From: Hyalella azteca
Taxonomy: Eukaryota; Arthropoda; Malacostraca; Amphipoda; Hyalellidae
Reading direction: 5' to 3'
NCBI RefSeq assembly: GCF_000764305.2
Contig: NW_025937435.1
Coordinates: 27,276-91,275 of the forward strand
DNA: 64,000 nt
Numbering within the stretch: position 1 is the first letter of the stretch; every line of letters starts with the position of its first letter. The notes below the pieces were generated by a model. It did not search any database and was not told where the DNA came from. It was given only the letters and a program-made list of their open reading frames with translations. A program made the position numbers and the translations under genes. Below, piece by piece: positions 11,651 through 25,100 of this stretch.

Positions 11651-12740
11651 CCTACCATAGCGCCGCAGTTCGTGGTAGCGCCGCCATCTTGGATCCTTCT
11701 ATCCTTCACAGATCCATCACTTATCCTCCACGTGCCGGCGAGATTACGACGCTTTACGATCTTTTACGACGCCTAAATTATTTCTCTGAATTAATTAATT
11801 TAATTTAAATAATTATTTAATTAGAGTATTAATAATTGTTAAATCAATCTACATCGCACGGCGGTTTCTCTAAGAATTGATTTTATTATTAATGGCTTAT
11901 TAATGTTTTATTTATTTGTAATCTGATTTAATAAATGGTTTAATAATAATTGTAATGTTTACGATTATATGCGTTAAGGGTTTAAAATATTACGGTGATG
12001 ATAGGCGAAAAAAAATTGATTAAAGAATAATGGGATGGAATTGTGAACAAAGAATCGCTTTAATTTAATAAAGAAATTGGGCCATTAAAAATCATTTACA
12101 TATTTACTTAATATCGACAATATATGTAAAAACTTCAAATTGTTTATTGTTCATTATATTATATAATTGATAACTCTATAAACTTTCATATAAAGTTTGC
12201 ATGGAAACAAGAGCCCCCAGTCACCCGATCTTCTCCAAAGTTTGTGCCTTTGGCAGCCAGAAAAAGTAAAGAGTTTTGTTCACAATCAAAGTCAACTTAG
12301 GCACGGAACGACGCACGTCTGCCCCCGACGCTGGCCAGGGCCACTCTGGGGCACGGGCACTGGGACACAATTCGAGCTTGCGGGCGTGACCCCTCCAGAT
12401 GCCAACTACCAATTAAACCCGATCACATTAAGGCTTTTTAAACCGTTTCCAGGCTTTTGAAGTTGGTTAATAATGAATAAATATTTATTATATGAGATAT
12501 TTAAACATAAAAAAGCAGTAAAAGACAACCATAAGACAACCAAAGGACAAAGGTTGTCATGGTTGGCACAGGGTGTGGTTAACGCGGGCAACCACCGCTG
12601 CACCGAGTGTGGGCAGCTCAGTTGCGCGCTGGCGGCCACGGAGGAAGGAGTGCGTTCGTCCGCTCCGAAAACCGAGCTACGAATCACGGAGTTAAATCCC
12701 CGTAGAGTGTTAATCTAATCTTTTACTTGTACAGTGAAGC
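11651..12740. other. AT-rich intergenic DNA upstream of the plus gene
   Basis: No convincing exon on either strand. 12190-12720 has higher GC and short open frames with no recognised domain or splice structure. If the two collagen genes share a bidirectional promoter it should lie in 11.65-13.10 kb. I see no clear TATA box tied to the ATG at 13102. Confidence 0.4.
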
Positions 12741-13075
12741 CACACCCTGATAATTGGGGCGTGTGGGTGCTAGAACTACACGCTGGTGGTTAGGGGCGTA
12801 TTAGGGGTATTACTACACGCTGATAGGGGAGTGTTACAGCGTATATCTACACGCTGTTACAGAGTTTAACTACAGGCTCATCGGAGTGTTTTACAGGGTA
12901 TAACTACACGCTGACAGTAGGGGTGTGTAACAGGGTATAACTACACGCTGACAGTTAGGGGCGTGTTACAGCGTATAACAGCACGCTGGTAGGGGTGTGT
13001 TAGAGGTATAACTACACGCTGTTAGAGGTATTTCTACACGCTGATAGAGAAGTGTTAGAGCGTATATCTACACGC
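12740..13075. repeat. Degenerate CTACACGCTG repeats just upstream of the collagen ATG
   Basis: About ten copies of TAACTACACGCTG with variable spacers such as GTTAGGGGCGTGTTACAG, ending about 25 bases before the start codon at 13102. The position suggests promoter or 5' UTR sequence. Confidence 0.75.
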
Positions 13076-13101
13076 CACTAGTTGCTATGGACTAGGGCGA
13101 C

Positions 13102-13161
13102 ATGAAGGCGTCAGTCATCTTGCTGGTCGGGCTGCTGGGCGCTGCTCAGCGTGCCCAGGCC
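13102..13161 (+). CDS. Signal-peptide exon of the plus collagen gene
   Basis: ATG at 13102 gives 20 residues, [20 protein letters not shown], then a GTGAGT donor. It has a short basic start, a hydrophobic core and small residues at the likely cleavage site. It joins in phase 0 to the 7S exon at 14101. An ATG at 13087 is followed at once by TAG and is not used. Confidence 0.88.
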
Positions 13162-16100
13162 GTGAGTTATATTAAATAAATTAATAGCTTTTAATAAATT
13201 ATATTTAAATATATATAAGAATTATTATCAATTATATTATTACTTATAATATAAATAAATAAGTATTTATTATAACCCAAGCTTATATTGAAATATATAC
13301 AGTATAACAATTGTTTTTAATTATACTATTAAATATAATATAGATAAATAATTATTTTGTATAACCCAAGCCTTGAGTTATACTAAATAAATCAATTTTT
13401 ATAAATTATATTTGAATATATATATAACAATTATTTTTAATTATAAATATAGTTCTAAATAATATATGTTCTAAAAATAATATTTTTTTACACTAAACTT
13501 TAATGAGTATCTACAAAAAAATTATTCACTTTGTACTCATCATTAAAATCATCACAGAATAGTGATTTCTTTTTGAAATTATTCTCTTAATAAATTATGT
13601 TTAAATTATTATAGCAATTATTTACAATTTTATTATCTATAATATATATAATAAATAATTTTATTATATATATTATATAAATATATTTTATTAGAACTAA
13701 ACTTGAATAATTTTATTTAAATATGAGTGAATAAAGTCTATTATATAAGTTAAATTTATTTAAAGTTGAGTCAGTGGCCACTGAGTCAGTGGTGACTGAG
13801 TCAGTGGGGACTGAGTCAGTGGGGACTGAGTCAGTGGTGACTGAGTTAGTGGAGACTGAGTCAGTGGGGACTGAGTCAGTGGTGACTGAGTCAGTGGTGA
13901 CTGAGTCAGTGGTGGCTGAGTCAGTGGTGGCTGAGTCAGTGGTGACTGAGTCAGTGGTGACTGAGTCAGTGGTGACTGGGTCAGTGGTGACTGAGTCAGT
14001 GGTGACTGACTGACTGAGTCAGTGGTGACTGAGTCAGTGGTAACTGAGTCAGTGGTGACTGAGTAAGTGGCCACTGAGTCAGTGGGGTCTGGGCCCACAG
14101 GACTGCTGTGTGTCCCGCCCCTGCCGCTGCGACGACCCGGGCCCACCGGGGGCGCCGGGCCTCCCGGGCCTGCAGGGCCACACGGGCTTCCCTGGAGACC
14201 CGGGCTACGAGGGCCCCACGGGTCAGTGGGCCCCACATAAACACAATTAATAATTTAATAATCAATAAACAAAATTATTTCATAATTAATATATAAATAA
14301 TTAATAAATTAAAAATGAAACAATGAATAAGTAATAAATAAATATACAAAATTTATAATCAACGAAACATAATTAATTAATAATTAGTTAATAACCAATA
14401 ATTAAAAATCATTTAATAATCAACTTATTTGTCTGCCGTCTAATTTAATTGAAATGTATTGCATTTAAACCAAATATAATTTGTTAAAAATAAAATACAA
14501 TTATTTTTATCTTTAGTATTGTGCACATGAATGTACGGCAATACTTTGTTAATAAAAATACTAATATTTATATAATAATAATTGACAATATAATAATATT
14601 TATTATTAATAATTAGTAATATAATATTATTTATATAATAATTGATTGTCTTCCCCCGGGGCCAGGTCAGCCCGGGCCCTATGGGGACACGGGGGACCCC
14701 GGCAGTATGGGCCCCAAAGGGTCCCGCGGGGACCAAGGGATGCCGGGCTTCAAGGGGACCGCGGGCATCCCGGGCCTGCCCGGGTCGCAGGGCATCCGCG
14801 GGGCCCTCGGCATCCCGGGGTGCAACGGGACCGACGGCCGGCCCGGGGCCCCGGGCTATCCGGGCCCAGCGGGCCTACCGGGCCCTGAAGGTATGTTATA
14901 AATAATTTTTTTATATTAATGAAATTAATTATGTTATTTTATACGTATAATATTTTTCATTTCAATTTTATTTTATAATAATTATTTTATTATAATAATT
15001 CTTATAAGCTATATACATTAACAGCTATAACCTATATATATTCTACCCATTCATTAGCTAATAATAATATTAAATCTATATATATTAAAGTCGTACGTAA
15101 TATTTAAGATACATATTTATTATTTTATTATTTATATATATTAATATACTCGTATATAAGATATACGTGAGAAATATAAATTAATAAATTATATTATATA
15201 TATTAAATGATATAACCCCTCCTCCCCCCTCTACAGGCCCCAAGGGGGTGCCGGGGTTCAAGGGGGACTCGGGGGAGGGGGGGATCAACTCCCCCGGGGC
15301 GCGGGGGGAGAGCGGCACCCCGGGCCTCGCGGGGGTCCAGGGCATCCGCGGGATGAAGGGCAACAAGGGCTACCCGGGCCCCGAGGGCATACGGGGGCTG
15401 CAGGTGAGTGTCCCGGGGGTGGGGTGTGTCACGGCTGTNCCCAACCAACCTACCCCCAACTTACTACCCCCCAACCCATTTTTGGCGTTAACCATTGGCC
15501 TCCCACTCACATAACCCCCCCTCCCACTCTAGGAGGGGGTTAAATTAGGGGTTAAGCCTTAAGTACCTGAGAAATTGCCCCCTCGAGCAATTAACCCCCT
15601 CCCCGCAACTGACTACTCCCCCCTCTCCCCTCCCCCAGGGTTCACCGGGTCGGCCTGGTTGGGACGGGCCCAAGGGAGACCCCGGGGACCCGGGGGGACT
15701 AGTGGAGGCCATGAAGGGGGACATGGGGGAGCGGGGGCCCGACGGCAGCCCCCCGGACTACGAGCTCGTGTGAGTCCCGTAATGTTGTTATCCTTTTGTT
15801 GTCATCCAGTCCAGCTATCCAGTCGTAATGTTGTTATCCTTTTGTTGTTATCCAGTCCAGTTATCCAGTCGTAATGCTGTTATCCTTTTGTTATTATCCA
15901 GTCCAGTTATCCAGTCGTAATGTTGTTATCCTTTTGTTGTTATCCAGTCCAGTTATCCAGTCGTAACGTTGTTATCCTTTTGTTGTTATCCAGTCCAGTT
16001 ATCCAGTCGTAATGCTGTTATCCTTTTGTTGTTATCCAGTCCAGTTATCCAGTCGTAATGTTGTTATCCTTTTGTTGTTATCCAGTCCAGTTATCCAGTC

Positions 16101-19100
16101 GTAATGTTGTTATCCTTTTGTTGTTATCCAGTCCAGTTATCCAGTCGTAATGTTGTTATCCTTTTGTTGTTATCCAGTCCAGTTATCCAGTCGTAATGTT
16201 GTTATCCTTTTGTTGTTATCCAGTCCAGTTATCCAGTCGTAATGTTGTTATCCTTTTGTTGTTATCCAGTCCAGTTATCCAGTCGTAATGTTGTTATCCT
16301 TTTGTTGTTATCCAGTCCAGTTATCCAGTCGTAATGTTGTTATCCTTTTGTTGTTATCCAGTCCAGTTATCCAGTCGTAATGTTGTTATCCTTTTGTTGT
16401 TATCCAGTCCAGTTATCCAGTCGTAATGTTGTTATCCTTTTGTTGTTATCCAGTCCAGTTATCCAGTCGTAATGTTGTTATCCTTTTGTTGTTATCCAGT
16501 CCAGTTATCCAGTCGTAATGCTGTTATCCTTTTGTTGTTATCCAGTCCAGTTATCCAGTCGTAATGCTGTTATCCTTTTGTTGTTATCCAGTCCAGTTAT
16601 CCAGTCGTAATGTTGTTATCCTTTTGTTGTTATCCAGTCCAGTTATCCAGTCGTAATGTTGTTATCCTTTTGTTGTTATCCAGTCCAGTTATCCAGTCGT
16701 AATGCTGTTATCCTTTTGTTGTTATCCAGTCCAGTTATCCAGTCGTAATGCTGTTNTACATTTAAAGAGATGTGTATAAGAGACAGGTGGGGCCCATGCT
16801 GGGGTGTTAAGTGGGGCCCATGCTGGGGTGTTGAGTGGGGCCCATGCTGGGGTGTTGAGTGGGGCCCATGCTGGGGTGTTGAGTGGGGCCCAAGCTGGGG
16901 TGATAGGTGGGGCCAATGCCGGGCCCATGCACTCCCTTTTTTTAACCCCCTTTTCCCCAACAGGGCCCCAGGGCCCCGCGGGGCTGCCGGGCTTCCAAGG
17001 AGACCGCGGGCGGGATGGCTACCCGGGCGGAGGGGGCAACCGGGGCCTGCCCGGCGAGCCCGGACCCCCCGGACCCGCGGGAGACCCGGGCCGACAAGGG
17101 ATCAGCCCTCCGGGGGACCCTGGCATACAAGGTAACCCCTATTAGGGTTAACTGTCTTAAACCCCATTAGGGTTAACTGCCTTAAACCCCATCAGGGTCA
17201 ACTGTCTTAAATCCCATTAGGCTTAACTGAACCCCATCAGGGTTAACTGCCTTAAACCCCATCAGGGTTAACTGCCTTTAACCCCATCAGGGTTAACTGA
17301 ACCCCATCAGGGTTAACTGCCTTAAACCCCACCAGGGTTAACTATCTTAAACCCCATTAGGGTTAACTGAACCCCATAGGGTTAACTATCTTAAACCCCA
17401 TTAGGGATAACTGAACCCCGTTAGGGTTAACTGCTGATTAATACCATCAGGGTTAACTGTCTTAAACCCCATTTGGGTTAACTGTCTTAACCCCCATTAG
17501 GGTTAACTGTCTTGAACCCCATTATGGTTAACTGTCTTGAACCCCATTAGGGTTAACTGCCTTAAACCCATCAGGAGTTAACTGCCCTTAACCCTATTAT
17601 GGTTAACTGTCTTAAACCCCAATAGGGTTAACTCCCTTAAACCCCATTAGGGTTAACTGAACCCCATTAGGGTTAACTGTCTTAAACCCCATTAGGGTTA
17701 ACTGCCTTAAACCCCATTAGGGTTAATTGAACCCATTAGGGTTAACTGTCATACACCCCATTATGGTTAACTGTCTTGAACCCCATTAGGGTTAACTGAC
17801 CCCATTAGGGCTTACCCCTGACTAATCCCCCCCTCCCCCCCCCCGCAGGGTTCCCGGGCGTCCCAGGCATCCAGGGCCCACGGGGGGACGTGGGCCCCCC
17901 GGGGTTCGCGGGTCGTAAAGGGTTCGTCGGGGACCCCGACTTTGGGGCCAAGGGTCGGGACGGCAGACCGGGCCGCGCGGGGGTCAACGGTCTTCAGGGT
18001 CAACAGGGCGACGCGGGCCGGCCAGGTAACCCTGACCCTTAGGGTTGAGCCCTTATATTTGTTTATTGGGATAAGTAATTGATAATTAGAATAAATATTT
18101 GTTAATTACGATAAATAATTATTTATTATTAAATATATTTGTTAAAATTGATATATAATTGCTTAATATGATATATAATTGTTAATTTGGATAAATAATT
18201 GTTAATTATGATATATAATTTTTAATTAGGATATTTAATTGATAATTAGGATATACAATTGTTAATTAAAATATTCAATTGTTAACTAGGATATATAATT
18301 GTTAAATAGGAATTAATAATTCTTTGTTATGAGTCCAATTATCGAGAAATATAAAACAGTTTAAGTTAACCTAAATTACTCCTTAATTATTAAATTAATA
18401 TGTGTCCCCAATTAGCGTCCCCATTTAGCGTCCCCAATTAGCGTCCCCAATTAATGCTAATCAGGAATTAATGTGGGCCCCGCCCGCAGGTCTCAAGGGC
18501 ATACCGGGCCTCGGTGTCCCCATCAAGGGCCCCAAGGGCTTCAAGGGCTTCATGGGCCCCACGGGGGACCCGGGATTCAGCCCCCGGGACGCCCCCAACG
18601 GGGTCCCGGGCATCAAGGGCCCCACGGGCGACGCCTGCATCCCGCGGCCCCGTGAGTAAATGAGAGGGCCATTTGGGCCAAATAAGAGGGCCATTGTGGG
18701 CCAAATGAGAGGGCCATTGTGGGCCAAATGAGAGGGCCATTGTGGGCCAAATGAGAGGGCCATTGTGGGCCAAATGAGAGGGCCATTGTGGGCTAAATGA
18801 GAGGGCCATTATGGGCCAAATAAAGGAACATTTTGGGCCAAATAATAGGTCCATTGTGGGCCAAATTGGCGGGCCATTTTGGGCTAACCTAAATATTCAC
18901 AAGTCCTTACCTTAATATTATCTAGTAAATTAGTAAATTATGATTATATTTAATTATATAGTACGCGTATTAATTCATCAAATTATAATTATATATAAAT
19001 TATTTATATTTAATTTCAATATTTCTTATCGAAAAGGAACATCGCCTAATCCCCCTAATCCCCCTAACCCCCATTGTTCTCCTCCCTCAGAGTCCCCATG

Positions 19101-22100
19101 CCTCCCCGGAGAGCGGGGGGACCCGGGGTACCCAGGCAGCCCGGGGTTCAAAGGGGAGCCCGGGTTCCCGGGCCCCGCGGGCAGGAAGGGCATCGCGGGG
19201 AACGTGGGCCTCGCGGGCAACCGCGGGCCCGACGGTATCGCGGGATCAAACGGTAACTGAATTATTATTATTATTTATATTATTATTATTATAATATTAA
19301 TATTATTATTATTATTATTAGTATTTATTTTATTATTTATATTGGAATATTTTAAATATTCCAGTATTTTATTGAAGACAGTAACAATTTCGGTTTCTAC
19401 ATGCCGAAAAAAAATCTAACTTTTTTATTATATCGAAATCTATCACAATTTATCTCATTTTATATGCTAAAGTTTGGACAGTTTCAGGTCGTCTACTTAT
19501 GTTATGGAATCATTTGACTTCTCAGTTCAATGTGATTCTGATTATATATAAAGTACATTTATGAATACATTAAAAAACATGATTACACAATTACATTTAA
19601 AGTTGTGTTTATGTATGTTTTTCTTTCATTTTGTATTTTTATAGATACATTATATTTAATGATTTGGACTTTTGTATTAATAATTCCGTTACGCAATACC
19701 AAAGTCTACCAGCAAAGTGTAAATTTTTTCTTGTGGAAGTCGTTTTCTATTACCGGGTATATTATCAGTAACTTTGGTAAATTGAATATGGATTAATACA
19801 TTAACCAAAAATTTTAGCTTCCTTTTTTATTCAAGTTGGAAATATTAACAACTTTTTAATCGAACTAAAAAATATTAAACAATTGTACTTTACTATTTGG
19901 TTATATTCATCATTCCCTCTCTTTTATTTATTAAAAAAATCTTTCTTTCTTTATTCTCTGAGAGATGCATTTTATACATTCTTTTTATTTTATATATATT
20001 TACATACACTTTATATATATTAATATTTTATTCATATTTTACTATATTTATATATACATTTTATATATATTTATATGTATATATCAATTCCAGGCTTTTA
20101 TATACATATATTTCTACCCCCTCCCTCCCCGTCATCCCCGCAGGCCTCTCTGGGTACGCGGGGCGCAAGGGGGAGCCAGGCTCCCTAATCCCGGGCCCCG
20201 CACTGCCCGGGGTCAGGGGAGACCCAGGCTTCCCGGGCCCCATTGGTGACGCCGGGCCTCGAGGGCCTCAGGGGCGGCCCGGCGCTGATGGACGAGTGGG
20301 CGCCGCAGGCGAGCAGGTGCGAATTATGGCCTCGAGTGGGGCCCACTGGGGCTTCAACGGGGCCCCACAGAACCTCAGTGTTTGAAACGACCTCATGTCC
20401 TCTAGAACTTCAGTTGGGTCCCACTAGTGCCTCAGAAGGCCCCAATAGAGCGCCATTGGGGCCCACAAGTGCCTCAAGGCCAATAGGGCGTTCACGTTAC
20501 ATATGGCAATGCAGGTAATATACGTAGAGTGAGTCGAACTAGACACCAGTGACTAGGAATGAACTAGACGCTAGTGATCACTCGGTATAATTACCCTAGG
20601 GATTTAGAGCCCCCGCCGGAGAGAAGAATTGATTAATGGGTACTTGGCAACCTTTCCGTTGCTATGGAAACAAAAGAATTTGTTAATGAGCACATGGCAA
20701 CTTTGCGTTGCTATGGAAACCAAAGAATTAATTAATGGGTTCATGACTTCATGGCAATCTGTAAGGCAAAAAATTAGGTTTTATCCTCAAATTCTTAATG
20801 CAATTATAGGAATAAAAGAATGAATAGTGCATCAGAAATAAACGACAATCAACGAACGAACAAACACTACTAATAAGAAAGAATGACATCGCATTGCTCA
20901 ATCTACACAAACTTCTAAAGGCAGTCGTAGCCGAATATTTAGATTAAATAGAAAATAAAACTTCTGGGCGTAAATTTTTCATTCTGAACGCTTTTCTGAC
21001 ATTATGACCAAGAATAGGTGATTTATTCTTTGATTATGTACTCATTGCCAATCAAATTAGTATATCAACGAAAATCATATTTTCTTCGTTTAGATCCGTT
21101 TTCTAACCTGAGAGTAGCAACAGTAACTTCGGTAAAGTATGTCCATTCGAACCTATCACTTTTCTAAACCATACTACTTTTTAACTCTTTTTTTTTTTTT
21201 TATTTAAGGTAATCTCACTTAAGTCCAGTGCCTAATAATAATATTTAATCATACTTCAATAGAACTACTGAGAAATTTGTTAGGTGAGTTTCATGCTTAT
21301 TAATTTATTAGGAGGAAATTTCATATGTTTTATTATTATTAAGATAGAGCATAATTAATACACGGAGAAATAATGCAGCTCAAGTAATAAATGAAGAAAT
21401 AATGAAACTTAAAAAATAATTAGGGAAATAATGAAGCTTAATTAATAAATGGTGAAATAATTAAGAAATTAATTAATAGATGGATACAGAATGAAGCTTA
21501 ATTAACAGTGTGGCCCAGTGGTTACAGTTCAGAGTACCAAGATTGGCGCAGTGAGTTGCGGGTTCGATCCCAGCTCTGTGCGCCAGTTTCTACCCTAATG
21601 GACCCTAATGGACCGCTCAATGGACCCTAATAGACCCTAATGGACCGCTCAATTGGCCCTAATGGACCCTAATGAACCGATCAATGGACCCTATTGAATA
21701 TATATAATATAGCATTTATATTAATAATAGGGATATATTGAAATTATAGGGGAATTATGGACCCTAATGGACCCTATATAGACCCGCTTCTCCTTAGGGG
21801 CTACCAAGGGCAGGCGGGCCCAAAGGGCATCAAGGGCGCGGCCGGCGGTTTCTTCACCTTAGAGGCAGAGCGCGGGGACCCTGGACCCGCAGGTGAGGGG
21901 GGACCCTGGACCCGCAGGTGAGGGGGGACCCTGGACCCGCAGGTGAGGGACCCGCAGGTGAGGGGGACCCTGGACCCGCAGGTGAGGGGGCCTGGGCCCG
22001 CTGGTGAGGGGGGACCCTGGACCCGCAGGTAAGAGGGCCTTGGCCCGCAGGTAGGCCCTCTTCTAAATAGATTTTCTTGCAGGTTACCCTGGAAGGCCCG

Positions 22101-25100
22101 GCAACCCTGGGCCCGTTGGGATCCGGGGCCCCAAGGGCGTGCGAGGCAATGTGGGGACACCTGGGCCCAAGATGGACGGGCTGACGGGCCTCAAGGGCTA
22201 CCCAGGAATCGTTGGGGCCCCAGGCTTCAGGGGACAGATTGGGGCCCAAGGGGCCCAAGGCGACCCAGGCATTGACGTTAGTTTTCCACGCCACTTTTTG
22301 TAAATGAAAAAAATTAAAATACTATATTAAATTATCAGATAAAATACTATATAATCTATAATATTATAGCTATAATATTTATGTATAATTTCATTTAAGG
22401 TTTGTGTAATAATTGCATTATATATTTTAAAATGATCAATTTTCTCTAACTCTCTTTTACCTGAAAATATTTAACATAAATACTATATGATAAATACTAT
22501 AAAATATGATATGATATAAAATACTATATAACTATAAGATTTATGTATAATTTCAGTCAATGTTTGCGCATTAATTGTGTATATATTTTAAAATAATAAA
22601 TTTGTAGTAATAAATAAATAAAATTATATTTTAAAGTAATAAATAGACAAAATAAAATTAAAATAATAATAAATGAGAAATAAAATAAATAAAATTAAAA
22701 TAATAATAAATATTAAATAAATCAATTTAATTAATATTAAATGCGTCCCCCCAGGGGACCCCCGGGGACAAAGGAGACGCTGGGGACGCGGGACGTTCAG
22801 ACGTGGCGGGCCCACCGGGACAGCCGGGCCTCCCTGGCTCTAAAGGGGAGACTGGGGACCAAGGCTTCCCCGGGGCCAAGGGGTTCTATGGCTACCCGGG
22901 AACCGTGGGGCCCAGGGGGCCCAAGGGCATCGCTGGATTACCTGGGATTAACGGCAGGAAGGTGAGGCCCCTCTTCCCCTTATATGGGGCCCTTATTCCT
23001 TTTATATAGGCCCTTCTTCTCCAGGGTAATTTTATTTAATTTATGGTAATAATGAGCCATATTTCAGGGTAAATTCAAGTGATAAAGGGTAATTGACGTT
23101 CACATTTCAGGGTAACTTCGAGTTTTCCAGGGTAACTGATGGTCATAGTCTAGGGTAACTTTATGTAAACCGTGGAAATTTAAAGTAATTCAGGGGGATA
23201 ATTACCCCAACCCTGCAGGGTCAACGCGGCAACCAGGGCATCAGCGTCCCCGGGGAGAGGGGACCGCCAGGGGACCAAGGGTTCAACGGCTTTCCAGGGT
23301 TCCCTGGCAACCCCGGCCAGATAGGGATGTCAGGTAACCCCCAGACATCAGTTGCCATGTACCATTTAACGACATCAACTGCCATGTACCTTTCAATATC
23401 CTTTGTCATATACCATTTAACGACATCAGTTGCCATGTACCATTTAGCGACATCAGTTGCCATATACCATTTAGCTTCATCAGTTGCCATGTACCATTTA
23501 ACATCAGTTGTCATGTACCATTTAACGACATCAGTTGTCATGCACCATTTAGCGGCATCAGTTGCCATGTACCATTAACATCAGTTGCCATGTACGGTGA
23601 TGTACCATTTAACATCAGTTGCCATGTACCATTTAGCGACATATGCCCTTCCTGTGCCCCAGGGTTGCCGGGCCAAAGAGGGTTCCCGGGTCGGAAGGGG
23701 GAGCCTGGGATATACGGCAGCGTCGGGGCCCCAGGAGACCCAGGGTTCGACGGACGACCCGGGGCCTTGGGACAACCGGGACGTCATGGGGCCTACGGCG
23801 TCAAGGGACAGCCTGGAGATGGCGGGTTCAGAGGTGAGAGTCGGGACCAGCCGGGCCCGTTGGGCGCGGGACCAACGGGCCAACATGTTTGTCCAAATAA
23901 TTTTTGTGCAATGGAATGAAATGTTAATATTTATTGTATAAGGAAATGAATTAATTAAAAATATGGTGAAATGGAATGAAGTGATTATAAATATTGTACA
24001 ATAGAATGACGAAAACAAGATTGATCACAACACTAATTAATTAATAAAAAATATTAATTATAATTATTTATGTTAAATGTATACTAATTATTTATGTTAA
24101 ATAAATACTAACTACGTTAAATTATTATTTATTTTGATTATTATTGATGATGATGATTTTATCGAACCACAAGGACGCCCGGGGCTTGCCGGGGACCCTG
24201 GGACTGACGGGGCCATCGGGCCACGAGGAGATTTTGGACCGGAAGGCATACCAGGGAACCGAGGCTTTGACGGAAACCCGGGCCCCAAGGTGAGACCCTG
24301 GGCCACAAGGTGACACTCGGGCCCCAAGGAGAGTCTCCGGGCAACAAATATGAGACCTCGGGCCCCAAGGTAAGACCCAGGCCCCAAGGTAAGACCCCGG
24401 GCCCCAAGATGAGACTTGGGCTCCACGTTGGGACTCGGGCCTCAAGGCGAGAACCCGGGCCCCAAGGTAAGACCTGTGGTCTACACGGAAGACTCGGACC
24501 CCACTATCAAGCAAGGGACTTCATCTTGGGCCGGGCCCGCTGAAGATAAACGGTCTTCTTACCTTTGCAATCTTAAGTTATTTATAAATAAAAAATGTGA
24601 ACTGAAATATCGTGTATCTCACTTCGTAAATATACAGCGGTATTCTGGTAATGGTATCGCCGGCCTTAGTGCCGATTATTCACGATTGATTTGTCGGGCA
24701 GGGCCAACCCGGAGACATCGGACCCCAGGGTTACCGCGGGGCCCCGGGACTGTCGGGGATCTTCTCGGGCCACGGCGACCCGGGGGTGCAAGGTACGAGG
24801 CAGCCCCTCTCCCCCTCACCCTACTCCCCCATGAGGTGATAACAGGGCTGAGTGATAACAGGGCTCATTGATAACAGGGCTCAGTGATAACAGATAACAG
24901 GGTTCAGTGATAACAGGGCTCAGTGATAACAAGGCTTAGTGATAACAGGGCTCAGTGATAACAGGGCTCATTGATAACAGGGCTCAGTGATAACAGGGCT
25001 CAGTAATAACAGGGCTGAGTGATAACAGGGTTGTTATCCGCCAGGTGACCCTGGTGCTCCGGGCCAGGATGGGCCCCAAGGACGTGTGGGACGCATCGGG

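Noticed and set aside
11650..11687. Possible minus-strand start MAALPRTAAL with a GTAGGT donor and AAGATGGCGGC context
   Set aside because: It has no signal-peptide character and its phase (2) does not fit the exon at 5138.
21507..21590. Functional tRNA gene
   Set aside because: Boxes A and B are present, but no cloverleaf can be closed and the same sequence recurs as part of a SINE.
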